Origin: Aurantimonas marianensis
Lineage (GTDB): Bacteria > Pseudomonadota > Alphaproteobacteria > Rhizobiales > Rhizobiaceae
Direction of reading: 5' to 3'
Assembly: GCF_024195285.1 (NCBI RefSeq)
Contig: NZ_JALHBS010000081.1
Coordinates: forward strand, 55,570 to 119,569
Length of the DNA: 64,000 nucleotides
The position numbers and the translations under genes are program-made. The notes beneath the pieces were generated by a model. That model did no database searches and was not told the DNA's origin. It was given only the letters and a program-made list of their open reading frames with translations. Each line of letters begins with the position of its first letter. Position 1 is the first letter of the stretch. This document shows positions 27,728-37,033 of the stretch, in pieces.

Positions 27728-29104
27728 ATGAGCGACGAAACCAGGATCCTCGCGACATACGTCGCCAGGCTGTCCTTCGACGCGATTCCGCCCGAGGTCG
27801 CCCTGCGCGCCCGCCATCTGGCGCTCGATCTGACCGGCAGCATCGTGCGGGCCCATGCCGAATCGGAATCCACCCCGAGCCTCTATGCGACGCTGGACGA
27901 ACTCGGCCTCGGCGGGCCGGGCGCCGCCAGCGTCATCGGCACCGGACGCCGGTTGGCGCCGCCGGTGGCGGCGCTGGTCAACGGCATGCTTGGCCATTCC
28001 CTCGATTTCGACGACACCCATGCCGATTCCTCGCTGCATCCCTCCGCCCCGGTCGTGCCCGCGGCGCTGGCGGTCGGCGAGATGGTCGGCGCGAGCGGCG
28101 CCGAGATCGTCACCGCGATCGTCGCCGGCTACGAGGGCTGCTGCCGGCTCGGCAACGCGCTCGATCCGACCAGTCATTATGCGCGCGGCTTCCACCCGAC
28201 CGCTACCGCCGGCACCTTCGGCGCGGCGGCGGCGGCGGCGCGGCTCTTCGGCCTCGGCGCGGAGGGTGTCGCCAGCGCCTTCGGCGTCTCCGGCAGCCAG
28301 GCGGCCGGTTCGCTGCAATTCCTCGTCAACGGCGCCTGGAACAAGCGCTGGCAGGTCGGCGCGGCGGCGATGAACGGCGTCTTCGCCGCGACATTGGCCA
28401 AAAACGGCTTCAAGGCCGCGTCCGCCCCGGTCGAGGGCCGGCACGGTCTGCTCGTCGGCTATACCGACGCGGCTGATCCGGCCAAGGCGGTGGCCGATCT
28501 CGGCTCGGTCTGGGAGACCATGAAGATCGGCATGAAGCCCTACCCTTCCTGCCGCTACACCCACGCCGCCCTCGACGGGCTGCTCGCGCTGCGAGGCGAG
28601 GAGCGGCTCACCGCAGAGGACGTCCGCTCCGTGACGGTCGGGCTGCACCGCAACGGCATCACCCTCACCGGCGACCCTCTGCCGGAAAAGCGCCGGGTGC
28701 GCACCATCGTCGACGGGCAGTTCTCGATGCCCTTCGTCGCCAGCGTCGCCCTCGATCAGGGGTCGTTCGGCTGGGACGACTATCGGCGGATCGGCGAACC
28801 GGCGCTCGACGCGCTGTCGGACCGGATCGACGTCGTGCGCGACGAGAGCCTGGAAGGGCTGGCGCATCCCTTCGGCGCGACGTTGAGCGTCGAGACCGGC
28901 GCTGGCACGATGGAACGTCGCATCCCCGATCCGTCCGGCGAACCGGCGACCTTCCCGGACGCGGCCGCCATTCGCGCCAAGTTCATGGCGCTGGCCGAAC
29001 CGGTTCTCGGCGACGAGGCGCGGCGTCTGGCCGACAGCATCGAAGGCCTCGATCGGCTTCCAGCCTTCGGCGCGATGCCGCATTCCAGCGAGGCGGCGGC
29101 GTGA
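27728..29104 (+). CDS. MmgE/PrpD family protein
   Basis: A 458-residue protein of the family that includes 2-methylcitrate dehydratase (PrpD) and cis-aconitate decarboxylase. Conserved segments: GMLGHSLDFDDTHADSSLHP, GYEGCCRLGNAL, RGFHPTATAGTFGAA, KPYPSCRYTHAALDG. These cover the active-site pocket (D-D-T-H and the H of FHPT). It may dehydrate or decarboxylate a C6/C7 tricarboxylate; the specific reaction is unknown. GGGAGG 8 bases before the ATG at 27728 fixes the start. Its stop overlaps the GTG of the fumarase gene by 4 bases. Confidence 0.92.
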   Translation: MSDETRILATYVARLSFDAIPPEVALRARHLALDLTGSIVRAHAESESTPSLYATLDELGLGGPGAASVIGTGRRLAPPVAALVNGMLGHSLDFDDTHADSSLHPSAPVVPAALAVGEMVGASGAEIVTAIVAGYEGCCRLGNALDPTSHYARGFHPTATAGTFGAAAAAARLFGLGAEGVASAFGVSGSQAAGSLQFLVNGAWNKRWQVGAAAMNGVFAATLAKNGFKAASAPVEGRHGLLVGYTDAADPAKAVADLGSVWETMKIGMKPYPSCRYTHAALDGLLALRGEERLTAEDVRSVTVGLHRNGITLTGDPLPEKRRVRTIVDGQFSMPFVASVALDQGSFGWDDYRRIGEPALDALSDRIDVVRDESLEGLAHPFGATLSVETGAGTMERRIPDPSGEPATFPDAAAIRAKFMALAEPVLGDEARRLADSIEGLDRLPAFGAMPHSSEAAA

Positions 29105-30627
29105 GCGCTTCTTCCATCACCGAAGACGACTTCATCCGCTCGGTCGCGGACGCGCTGCAATACATCGCGGTCTACCACCCGCCGGATTTCATCGCCCATC
29201 TCGCCGAGGCGTATCAGCGCGAGGAAAGCGCCTCGGCGAAGAACGCCATGGCGCAGATCCTGGTCAATTCGCGCATGGCCGCGCTCGGCGGGCGGCCAAT
29301 GTGCCAGGACACCGGCACGGTCAACGTCTTCGTCAAATTCGGCATGGAGGCACGCCTGGCCACCACGCGCCCGCTCGCCGAGCTCGTCGACGAGGCGGTG
29401 GCCATCGCCTACACCGACCCGGCCAATCCCCTGCGCCCGTCGATCCTCGACGACCCGATCTTCGAACGGAAGAACACCGGCACCAACGCGCCCGCCGTCA
29501 CCCATGTGGAGCTCGTGACCGGCAGCAGGATCGCGGTCACGGTGGCGGCCAAGGGCGGCGGCTCGGAAAACAAGGCGCGCTTCGCCGCGCTCAACCCGGG
29601 CGACTCGGTCGTCGACTGGGTGCTGAAGACGGTCGAGGGACTCGGCGCCGGCTGGTGTCCGCCGGGCATTCTGGGCATCGGCGTCGGCGGCACCGCGGAA
29701 AAGGCGATGCTTCTGGCCAAGCAATCGCTGATGGCGCCGATCGACATGACGGCGCTGATCGCGCGCGGACCAGCCTCGAAGCTCGAGGAACTGCGCATCG
29801 AACTCTACGAGAAGGTCAACGCGCTCGGCATCGGCGCGCAGGGCCTCGGCGGCCTGACCACGGTGCTCGACGTCAAGATCGCGACCTATCCCGTCCATGC
29901 GGCGTCGAAGCCGGTCGGACTGGTGCCGCAATGCGCCGCCGACCGGCATCTGAGTTTCACGCTCGACGGGACGGGACCAGCGGAATTCACGCCGCCGGCG
30001 ATCGATCGGTGGCCCGACATCGCCCTCGGCGGGGGAGATGCGGCCGTGCGCCGCGTCGACCGCGATACGCTGACGCGCGAGGAGGTCGCCGGCTGGCAGG
30101 CCGGCGAGACGCTGCTCCTGTCGGGCCGGCTCCTGACCGGCCGCGACGCCGCCCACAAGCGGATGATCGCGATGCTCGATCGCGGCGAGGAACTCCCCGT
30201 CGATCTCAATGGCCGCGCGATCTACTACGTTGGCCCCGTCGATGCGGTACGCGACGAAGCGGTGGGACCGGCCGGCCCGACCACGTCGACGCGCATGGAC
30301 CCGTATACGGACCAATTGCTGGAGGCGACCGGCCTCCTGGTGATGATCGGCAAGGCCGAGCGCGGTGCGGCCGCGACCGACAGCATTAGACGGCACGGCG
30401 CGGCCTATCTCATCGCCGTCGGCGGCGCGGCCTATCTCGTCTCCAAGGCGATCCGTTCCTCGCGCATCCTGGCCTTCGACGATCTCGGCATGGAGGCGAT
30501 CCGCGAATTCGTGGTCGAGGACATGCCGGTGACGGTCGCCGTCGATGCCGGCGGCACGTCCATCCACACCACCGGGCCGGCGCGCTGGAAGCGGCCGGAA
30601 ATCCGGGTTTCCGGCCAGGCGCTCTAG
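29101..30627 (+). CDS. Class I (iron-sulfur) fumarate hydratase family protein
   Basis: A 508-residue hydro-lyase with both the alpha (N-terminal) and beta (C-terminal) parts in one chain. Cysteines for the 4Fe-4S cluster are in RPMCQDTGTVN, GAGWCPPGILG and VPQCAADRH. The beta part shows LLSGRLLTGRDAAHKR and GPTTSTRMDPYT. Members use fumarate/malate and often mesaconate/citramalate (mesaconase). Its place between an MmgE/PrpD gene and a MaoC-like hydratase gene favours a branched C5 substrate. The GTG start overlaps the previous stop (GTGA). A housekeeping fumarase presumably exists elsewhere. Confidence 0.92.
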   Translation: MSASSITEDDFIRSVADALQYIAVYHPPDFIAHLAEAYQREESASAKNAMAQILVNSRMAALGGRPMCQDTGTVNVFVKFGMEARLATTRPLAELVDEAVAIAYTDPANPLRPSILDDPIFERKNTGTNAPAVTHVELVTGSRIAVTVAAKGGGSENKARFAALNPGDSVVDWVLKTVEGLGAGWCPPGILGIGVGGTAEKAMLLAKQSLMAPIDMTALIARGPASKLEELRIELYEKVNALGIGAQGLGGLTTVLDVKIATYPVHAASKPVGLVPQCAADRHLSFTLDGTGPAEFTPPAIDRWPDIALGGGDAAVRRVDRDTLTREEVAGWQAGETLLLSGRLLTGRDAAHKRMIAMLDRGEELPVDLNGRAIYYVGPVDAVRDEAVGPAGPTTSTRMDPYTDQLLEATGLLVMIGKAERGAAATDSIRRHGAAYLIAVGGAAYLVSKAIRSSRILAFDDLGMEAIREFVVEDMPVTVAVDAGGTSIHTTGPARWKRPEIRVSGQAL

Positions 30628-30660
30628 GGTATCGCCACATTGCAATTGAGTGAGAAGCCG

Positions 30661-31515
30661 ATGACTGAGACGATCGATATCGACCATTTGAAAAGCTGGA
30701 TCGGCCGCACGGAGGAAGCCCGCGACCAGATCGACGCGCGCCTTGTCCGCTCGTTCCTGGCGACGCTCGACCGCGACCCGGGAAACGTGTCCGAGGGTGA
30801 TCCGGCCCCCCTCTGCCTGCACTGGTGCCTCGCGCCGCCAGTGGTGCCGAACTCCGCCACAGGGCCGGACGGCCATCCAACGCGCGGCGGTTTCCTGCCG
30901 CCGGTGCCGCTGCCCCGACGCATGTGGGCGGGCGGCGAGCTGCGTTTCCTCGCGCCGCTCGTCGTCGGCGACCGGGTGACGCGCCGGTCGCGCATCGAAG
31001 ACGTGCAGCTGAAGCAGGGCCGCTCAGGGCCTTTGTGCTTCGTGACCGTCCGCCACGACATCCTGGCGAAGTCCGTCGTCGCCATCGAGGAGCGCCAGGA
31101 CATCGTCTATCGCGCCGCCGCGACCGGCGGCACCGCGCCCGTAGGGCGGCCCGAGGCGGCCGAAACGCCGAAAGGCGACGTCAGCCGTGCCTTCGAGCCG
31201 ACCCCGCTTGCCCTGTTCCGTTATTCGGCCCTGACCTTCAACGGCCATCGCATCCATTACGACCGGTCCTATTGCCTCGATGAAGAGCACTATCCCGGTC
31301 TCGTGGTGCATGGGCCGCTGCAGGCGACGCTGCTGGCGCATCTGGCGGCGGAGACGCTCGGCAGGACGCCGGCGGTGTTTGCCTATCGCGGCGTCAAACC
31401 CCTGTTCGACGGCAAGACGATGGGGCTGCACGCGCGACGGGACGGCGACGGCTGCGAACTCTGGTCGAGCGGCGCCGATGGCGTGGCGCGGATGCAGGCG
31501 ACGGCTTCGGTCTGA
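30661..31515 (+). CDS. MaoC/FAS1-like acyl-CoA hydratase (itaconyl- or mesaconyl-CoA type)
   Basis: A 284-residue double hot-dog protein. The N-terminal half is a FAS1-like dehydratase module (PVPLPRRMWAGGELRFLAPL). The C-terminal half carries the hydratase-2-like active site LTFNGHRIHYDRSYC followed by YPGLVVHGPLQATLLA. This arrangement matches mesaconyl-C4-CoA hydratase and itaconyl-CoA hydratase (Ich) of Pseudomonas. It would add water to an enoyl-CoA such as itaconyl-CoA to give citramalyl-CoA. The ATG at 30661 was chosen over TTG 30640. It is the third gene of the operon, 33 bases after the fumarase. Confidence 0.88.
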   Translation: MTETIDIDHLKSWIGRTEEARDQIDARLVRSFLATLDRDPGNVSEGDPAPLCLHWCLAPPVVPNSATGPDGHPTRGGFLPPVPLPRRMWAGGELRFLAPLVVGDRVTRRSRIEDVQLKQGRSGPLCFVTVRHDILAKSVVAIEERQDIVYRAAATGGTAPVGRPEAAETPKGDVSRAFEPTPLALFRYSALTFNGHRIHYDRSYCLDEEHYPGLVVHGPLQATLLAHLAAETLGRTPAVFAYRGVKPLFDGKTMGLHARRDGDGCELWSSGADGVARMQATASV

Positions 31516-31557
31516 TCGGCAAGGCGTAGGCCGAGCGGATCAGCGCGGGCCGGCCTG

Positions 31558-33087
31558 TCAGTCCGCGATGGTTTGCTCGGTCTCCAGCGCCGGCTTCGGC
31601 CGGCGCCGCTTGCGGAAAGCGAAATAGACGGCCGCGCAGAGGAAGAAGCCGGTTACCGTATAGAGCCCGATCGAAATGCCACTGCCGACGAGGATGGCCG
31701 GATCGCCGCCGGAGATCGACAGCGCTCGCCGCAGCATGCTTTCCATCTCGCCGCCGAGCAACAGCCCGAGCACGACCGGAACCACCGAGATCTCGAGCTT
31801 GCGCAGGACAAAACCGAGCACGCCGAAGCCGACCATGACGTGCAGGTCGAAGGTCGAATGGCTGATCGAATAGATGCCGACGAAGGAGATCATCACGACG
31901 AAGGGCATCAGCGCCCACATCGGGATCGCCAGCATCCGGGTGAACAGGCCGACCAACGGCAGATTGAGGATCAACAGGAAGACGTTCGCCATGAACAGGG
32001 CGGCGATCAGGCCCCAGACGATGTCCGGCTGGTTCTGGAACAAGAGCGGGCCCGGCGTGATGTTCAGCGAGATCAGCAGCGCCAAAAGCACTGCGGTGGT
32101 GCCCGAGCCCGGCACGCCGAGCGCCAGCATCGGCACCAGCGCTCCGCCGGCGGCGGCGTTGTTGCCGGCCTCCGGCGCGGCGACCCCGCGCGGATCGCCC
32201 TTGCCGAAGGTGTCGTTGCCGTTCGAATAGCGCTTTTCCAGCGTATAGGCGATGAACGAGCCGAGCGAGGCGCCGGCGCCTGGCAGAACGCCCGAGACGA
32301 AGCCGAGTCCGGACCCGCGGATCATCGCGCCGAGGCCCTTGCGGATATCGGCCCAGCGCGCGAAGGCCCGCTTGACCGGAATCGCCCCGGAATGGCCGCC
32401 GGCGCCATGTTCCAGCAGGATCAGCGCCTCGGATATGGCGAACAGGCCGACGATGGCGATGATCGCGTGAAAGCCGTCATAGAGATGGAAGCTGCCGAAT
32501 GTGTAGCGCGGGACGCCGCTTTGCGGATCGATTCCGACCGTTGCCAGCGCCAGCCCGATCCCGGCCGCGAGCAGCGTCTTGGCGGGATTGGCGCCGGTGA
32601 TGCCGCCGATGGTCGCGAAGGCCATGACATAGAGCGCGAAGTACTCGGCCGGACCGAAGCGAATGGCGAATTGGACCAGCAACGGCGCGAACAAGACGAG
32701 GCCGATCGTCGCGGTCACCGCCCCGACGAAGGAGGCGATGCCGGAGATCGCCAGCGCCTCGGGCGCCTTGCCCTGCTGGGCCATCGGATAACCGTCGAGG
32801 CAGGTCATCATCGCCGGTTCGTCGCCGGGGATGTTGAGCATGATCGAGGAGATGCGGCCGCCATACATGCAGCCGTAGTAGACGCAGGCCAGCAGGATCA
32901 GCGCCGAGCCGGCCGGCAGTTGCAGCGAGAACGCCAGCGGGATCAGGATGGCCACGCCGTTGACCGGGCCGAGGCCCGGCAGGGCGCCGATGATCGTGCC
33001 GATGAAGCAACCGAACAGGGCCAGGCCGATATTGGTCGGCGTCAGGGCGGTAGCGAAACCGTCGGCGAGAAAACCAAGAATTTCCAC
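31558..33087 (-). CDS. tctA: Tripartite tricarboxylate transporter large permease TctA
   Basis: A 509-residue inner-membrane protein with about 12 helices. It has the TctA signatures GALPGLGPVNGVAILIPLAF and, duplicated in the second half, GVLPGAGASLGSFIAYTLEK, plus YGGRISSIMLNIPGDEPAMM and VPMLALGVPGSGTTAVLLA (both in part). It moves the substrate captured by TctC, using the ion gradient. The GTG at 33087 with AGGAG 8 bases upstream is the start. It ends 42 bases from the convergent hydratase gene. Confidence 0.94.
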   Translation of the reverse strand: MEILGFLADGFATALTPTNIGLALFGCFIGTIIGALPGLGPVNGVAILIPLAFSLQLPAGSALILLACVYYGCMYGGRISSIMLNIPGDEPAMMTCLDGYPMAQQGKAPEALAISGIASFVGAVTATIGLVLFAPLLVQFAIRFGPAEYFALYVMAFATIGGITGANPAKTLLAAGIGLALATVGIDPQSGVPRYTFGSFHLYDGFHAIIAIVGLFAISEALILLEHGAGGHSGAIPVKRAFARWADIRKGLGAMIRGSGLGFVSGVLPGAGASLGSFIAYTLEKRYSNGNDTFGKGDPRGVAAPEAGNNAAAGGALVPMLALGVPGSGTTAVLLALLISLNITPGPLLFQNQPDIVWGLIAALFMANVFLLILNLPLVGLFTRMLAIPMWALMPFVVMISFVGIYSISHSTFDLHVMVGFGVLGFVLRKLEISVVPVVLGLLLGGEMESMLRRALSISGGDPAILVGSGISIGLYTVTGFFLCAAVYFAFRKRRRPKPALETEQTIAD

Positions 33088-33118
33088 GTCGTCTCCTGAG
33101 CGCCGGACGGTTCGTCCG

Positions 33119-33559
33119 CTAACCGAAGATCGGCCCGGCTGGCAGCGGCAGTCCAAAAATCGTGTCGAACAGTACGAACAGGCCGAAGCCGATCACCAGT
33201 CCGGTCAGAACGGATTGAAGCCATGTTCCGCCAAGAATTCGAGCCAACAGCGCCGCGGCAATGCTGGTCGATAGCGGGAAACCGGTCGGTTCGATGGCGA
33301 AGGGATAGATGACGAGGATCGCCAGCATGGCGATCTGGCCCCAGACATGCGGCCAGCGGAACCAGATCGGATCAGGATCCGGCTTGACGATCAGAAACGC
33401 CGCGAACAGCCCCAGCGGCACCGCGACCATGCGGGGAAACAGGCTGGGACCCGCGGGATCGCCGTAGGCGACGACATAGCCGCCGGCGGCGATCCAGTAC
33501 CAGATCGCGAAGGCGAGCAGAATCGCCCCGGCAATCCGGTCGCTGAGACGAAGGCTCAT
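33119..33559 (-). CDS. tctB: Tripartite tricarboxylate transporter small permease TctB
   Basis: A 146-residue membrane protein with four helices: IAGAILLAFAIWYWIA, LFPRMVAVPLGLFAAFLIV, QIAMLAILVIYPFAI and a long C-terminal pair ending IFGLPLPAGPIFG. The GPSLFPRMVA segment after the first helix is typical of TctB. It lies between tctC (7-base gap) and tctA (31-base gap) in a tctCBA operon. ATG 33559 is preferred over ATG 33580, which would overlap tctC. Confidence 0.92.
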   Translation of the reverse strand: MSLRLSDRIAGAILLAFAIWYWIAAGGYVVAYGDPAGPSLFPRMVAVPLGLFAAFLIVKPDPDPIWFRWPHVWGQIAMLAILVIYPFAIEPTGFPLSTSIAAALLARILGGTWLQSVLTGLVIGFGLFVLFDTIFGLPLPAGPIFG

Positions 33560-33566
33560 GGCCGCC

Positions 33567-34541
33567 CTACTGGATGACACCGATGGCCTTCGAGATTTCG
33601 GCGGCCTTGTCCTTCGACTCGCGGACGAAGGCGTCGAACTCCTTGCCGCCGCGCCAGATCGGAGTCAGGCCCGATTCGGTTGCCGCCGTCTGCCAGCCTT
33701 GCGAATCGTAGAGGGTCTTCATCTTCTCGACCCAGAAATCATAGGCTTCGTCCGGAACCCCGCCGCCCATGTAGAAGCCGCGCCAATTGTAGCCTTCGGC
33801 GTCGATGCCCTGTTCCTTGGCGGTGGCGATGTCGGGATAGGCCGGCAGCCGTTCATCGGACATGACCGCCAGCGCCTTGGCGTCGCCGGACTGGATGAAA
33901 CCGCCGATTTCGCCGATGTCGGTGAGGACGACGTCGATATGGCCGCCGAGCAGCTGGGTGACGGCGTCACCCCCGCCGGAGAACTCGACCCAGCGAATGT
34001 CCTTCAGCTTGTCGGTCGGAACGCCGGCTTCCTGCGCCAGGATCAGGAACCGCAGATGATCCCAGCCGCCGATCGAAGACGAGCCGCCGACCACGATACC
34101 GGCCGGATCCTCCTTGACGGCGGCGAGCACGGCTTCCAGCGAATCGTATTCGGAGTCCTTGTTGACCAGCACGGTGCCGACATCGGCGCCGAGCATGCCC
34201 AGCCAGCGCATCTGGTCGATGCCGGCCGGATACTTGTCCTGGGCGATCTGTGTGATGCCGACGGTCGAGGTCGCCACGATCAGGTTGGGATCGTCATTGC
34301 GCTTGGAAGCGACGTTGGCGAAGGCCACCGCGCCGACGGCGCCCGGCATGTTGGTCACCTGGACGGAGCCCGGCACCAGGCCTTCCTCCTGCAGCAAGCG
34401 GCCGACCGTCCGGCAGGTGAAGTCCCAGCCGCCGCCGGGATTGGCCGGCGCGATGCACTCGACATTCGACGGTTCGAACGCCGCCGCCGGCAAGGCGATC
34501 GACGCTACGGCCGCGGCCATCAACAAACGTCTCAAAAACAT
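33567..34541 (-). CDS. tctC: Tripartite tricarboxylate transporter binding protein TctC
   Basis: A 324-residue periplasmic binding protein. The signal peptide is MFLRRLLMAAAVASIALPAAA. Bug/TctC family motifs follow: IAPANPGGGWDFTCRTVGRLL (in part), VTNMPGAVGAVAFANVA, and the second-domain loop VVGGSSSIGGWDHLRFL. The family binds carboxylates; here a di- or tricarboxylate used by the neighbouring CoA pathway is likely. GGGAGGA 6 bases before the ATG fixes the start at 34541. It is divergent from the HMG-CoA-lyase-family gene across 269 bases. Confidence 0.94.
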   Translation of the reverse strand: MFLRRLLMAAAVASIALPAAAFEPSNVECIAPANPGGGWDFTCRTVGRLLQEEGLVPGSVQVTNMPGAVGAVAFANVASKRNDDPNLIVATSTVGITQIAQDKYPAGIDQMRWLGMLGADVGTVLVNKDSEYDSLEAVLAAVKEDPAGIVVGGSSSIGGWDHLRFLILAQEAGVPTDKLKDIRWVEFSGGGDAVTQLLGGHIDVVLTDIGEIGGFIQSGDAKALAVMSDERLPAYPDIATAKEQGIDAEGYNWRGFYMGGGVPDEAYDFWVEKMKTLYDSQGWQTAATESGLTPIWRGGKEFDAFVRESKDKAAEISKAIGVIQ

Positions 34542-34717
34542 GGCTTTCCTCCCACTGGCGACGGTTCTTGCGTCCCCCGCCCCGTTGTCGGCCGCAAGCG
34601 ATCGTGCCGTCACCGGCGTCTGTCACTGCGTGCCCTCGTTGATGGATGGCACCGAAGCAAATGCCGGGTCAAGGCTGGAACGCCGCCCTCTTGTGCTGCA
34701 CCGCACATAGAATCCCC

Positions 34718-34730
34718 TCCGCAATGCGGA
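34718..34730. promoter_or_regulatory. Palindromic operator candidate TCCGCA-A-TGCGGA
   Basis: A perfect 6+1+6 palindrome lies in the divergent region between tctC and the HMG-CoA-lyase-family gene, 81 bases before the latter's ATG. Its form recalls operators of the IclR family (TTCCGC/TGCGGAA type) as I remember them. No IclR gene is in the window. Confidence 0.5.
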
Positions 34731-34810
34731 ATGAACAAATGGAAATTTACTTTGAAGCGAAGCTTCGGCTATGGACCGTAATGCATCCGAAACGAAACAG
34801 GAGCGGAACG

Positions 34811-35782
34811 ATGGCCGGAGCGGGCAATGTGCTTCCCATGCCGGTGCGGACGGGCAGCGTGATCGAAATCTGCGAAGTCGGCCCGCGCGACGGTTTCCAG
34901 ATCGAAAAGCGCTTCATACCGACCGAGCGCAAGATCGAGATCGTCAACGGCCTGATCGACGCCGGCCTGAAAAAGATTCAGGTGACCTCCTTCGTCTCGC
35001 CGCGCGCCGTGCCGCAACTAGCCGACGCCGCCGAAGTGCTGGCCGGCATCGAAAAGAAGCCGGGGGTGATCCTGACCGCGCTGGTCCCGAACGCCCGCGG
35101 CGCCGAGCGCGCCGCCGAAACGCAGCTCGACATCATGGGATTGTTCTGCTCGGCCTCCGAAGCGCACAGCCGCAAGAACGTCAACGCCTCGATCGACGAG
35201 ACGCTGGCCCGTTTCCCGCCGGTGGTCGAGATCGCCAGGGCGGCCGGCAAGCGGGTCCAGGGCGGCGTCGCCACCGCCTTCGGCTGCCCCTTCGAAGGCG
35301 ACGTACCGCCGCAATCCGTCGTGCGGATCGCGCGCTTCTACCGCGATCTCGGCATCGTCGATCTCAATCTCGGTGATACCACCGGCATGGCGACACCGAC
35401 CACCGTCCGGGCGGTGCTGGCGGCCCTGCGCGAAGCGGTGCCTGAAATGAAGGTCACGCTGCATTTCCACAACACGCGGGGCGTCGGTCTCGCCAATGTG
35501 ATGGTCGGCCTTTCCGAGGGCGTCTACCGTTACGATTCCTCCATCGGCGGGCTCGGCGGCTGCCCCTTTGCCGCCGGCGCGACTGGCAACATCTGCACCG
35601 AGGACCTGGTCTATCTGCTTGAGGAAAGCGGTTATGAGACCGGCGTCGATCTCGAACGGCTGATCGATGTGGCCAAACGCACCGAGGCGGTCCTCGGCCA
35701 TGAACTGCCCGGCCAGGTGATGAAAGCCGGGCCGCGACTGACCCGGCACGGCGTCGACGCCGTCTCGACGGCGGCGGGTTGA
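34811..35782 (+). CDS. HMG-CoA lyase family protein (3-hydroxyacyl-CoA lyase)
   Basis: A 323-residue TIM-barrel lyase. Motifs: EVGPRDGFQ with the catalytic arginine-aspartate pair, TALVPNARGAE, GDTTGMATP, HFHNTRGVGLANV with metal-binding histidines, and the family signature GGLGGCPFAAGATGN with the active-site cysteine. It would split a 3-hydroxy-3-methyl-acyl-CoA (HMG-CoA or citramalyl-CoA) into acetyl-CoA and a keto acid. The ATG at 34811 with CAGGAG upstream is the start; the frame extends to 34646 without support. It is followed closely by a CoA-transferase gene. Confidence 0.92.
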   Translation: MAGAGNVLPMPVRTGSVIEICEVGPRDGFQIEKRFIPTERKIEIVNGLIDAGLKKIQVTSFVSPRAVPQLADAAEVLAGIEKKPGVILTALVPNARGAERAAETQLDIMGLFCSASEAHSRKNVNASIDETLARFPPVVEIARAAGKRVQGGVATAFGCPFEGDVPPQSVVRIARFYRDLGIVDLNLGDTTGMATPTTVRAVLAALREAVPEMKVTLHFHNTRGVGLANVMVGLSEGVYRYDSSIGGLGGCPFAAGATGNICTEDLVYLLEESGYETGVDLERLIDVAKRTEAVLGHELPGQVMKAGPRLTRHGVDAVSTAAG

Positions 35783-35787
35783 GCGGC

Positions 35788-36972
35788 ATGGAGCAGCCGC
35801 TCGCCGGAATCCGCGTCGTCGATCTGACGCGCATTCTCTCCGGACCGTTCTGCTCGATGATCCTCGGCGATCTCGGCGCCGATGTGGTCAAGATCGAAAC
35901 GCCGGGGACAGGCGATCATGTGCGTGGCCAGGGCGCGATCATCGACGGCATGTCCTGGTACTTCGCCAGCTTCAACCGCAACAAGCGCTCGATGACGCTG
36001 GATTTGAAGCGCGCGGAGGGAAAAGCCGTCCTGCGCAGGCTTCTGGCCGAGGCCGACGTGCTGGTCGAGAATTTCCGGCCGGGCGTCCTTGCCGCCATGG
36101 GGCTCGACCGCGCCGGACTCGACGCCATCAATCCGCGGCTCGTGGTCGGCTCGGTCAATGGCTACGGCTCGACCGGCCCCTACAGCGAGCGGCCGGCCTT
36201 TGATTTCATCACCCAGGCGATGTCCGGCTTCATGGCGGTGAACGGAACCCTGGAGAGCGGTCCGATCCGCGCCGCGCCGCCGCTGACCGATCTCATCGCC
36301 GGTCTCTATACGGCACTCGGCATCGTCGCCGCCTTGCGGGTGCGCGACCGGGACGGCGCCGGCCAGGCGGTCGAAGCCTCGATGATGAACGGCATGATCT
36401 CGATGCTGGCCTATCTGTCCGCCGCCCAGCTCGCCACCGGGCGGACGCCGCCGCCGAACGGCAACGACCACCCCATCGCCTCGCCCTACGGTCTGTTCCA
36501 GGCGTCCGACGGTCCGGTAGCCGTCGCCGCGTCGACCGCGCCGATCCTGCGCCGTTTTCTGGAGACGACTGGGCTTTCGGCAATGCTGGAGGATGCGCGC
36601 TTCGACACCAATGCCAAGCGGGTCGAGCGCCGCGCCGGGGTCGACGCGATGATCGACGACGCCATGCGCCACGACACTCAGGATGCCTGGATCGCGCGGC
36701 TGAACGCCGCCGGCGTCCCCTGCGGCCGGGTGCAGACGCTTGCCGAGGTGTTCGATGACCCGCAGGTGAAGGATCAGGAAATGGTCCTCGACGTCGATCA
36801 TCCGGGGCACGGCACGGTCAGAATGACCGGCTTTCCGATCAAACTCTCCGACACGCCCTGCGCCGTCCGCCACCCGGCGCCGGATCTGGGCGCCGACACC
36901 GACACGCTTCTGGCCGAGGCGGGCTATTCGTCCGCCGAGATCGCCGAGCTACGGGACGAGGGCGTAATCTGA
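35788..36972 (+). CDS. Class III (CaiB/BaiF) CoA-transferase, copy 2
   Basis: A 394-residue enzyme. Family segments: GIRVVDLTRILSGPFCSMIL, GDLGADVVKIETPGTGD, SFNRNKRSMTLDLK and NGYGSTGPYSERPAFD. The nucleophile candidate is the aspartate in APPLTDLIAGLY. It activates a carboxylic acid with CoA taken from succinyl-CoA or another donor. The ATG at 35788 lies 5 bases after the lyase stop; a TTG at 35779 overlapping that stop is possible. Coupling to the lyase gene suggests a two-step activation and cleavage. It differs clearly in sequence from copy 1 at 26314. Confidence 0.92.
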   Translation: MEQPLAGIRVVDLTRILSGPFCSMILGDLGADVVKIETPGTGDHVRGQGAIIDGMSWYFASFNRNKRSMTLDLKRAEGKAVLRRLLAEADVLVENFRPGVLAAMGLDRAGLDAINPRLVVGSVNGYGSTGPYSERPAFDFITQAMSGFMAVNGTLESGPIRAAPPLTDLIAGLYTALGIVAALRVRDRDGAGQAVEASMMNGMISMLAYLSAAQLATGRTPPPNGNDHPIASPYGLFQASDGPVAVAASTAPILRRFLETTGLSAMLEDARFDTNAKRVERRAGVDAMIDDAMRHDTQDAWIARLNAAGVPCGRVQTLAEVFDDPQVKDQEMVLDVDHPGHGTVRMTGFPIKLSDTPCAVRHPAPDLGADTDTLLAEAGYSSAEIAELRDEGVI

Positions 36973-37033
36973 CCGCCGCGCGGAAACCGGCCGAACGATT
37001 TCACGACCTGTCGGCGATGGGAGCCGCACGAAT

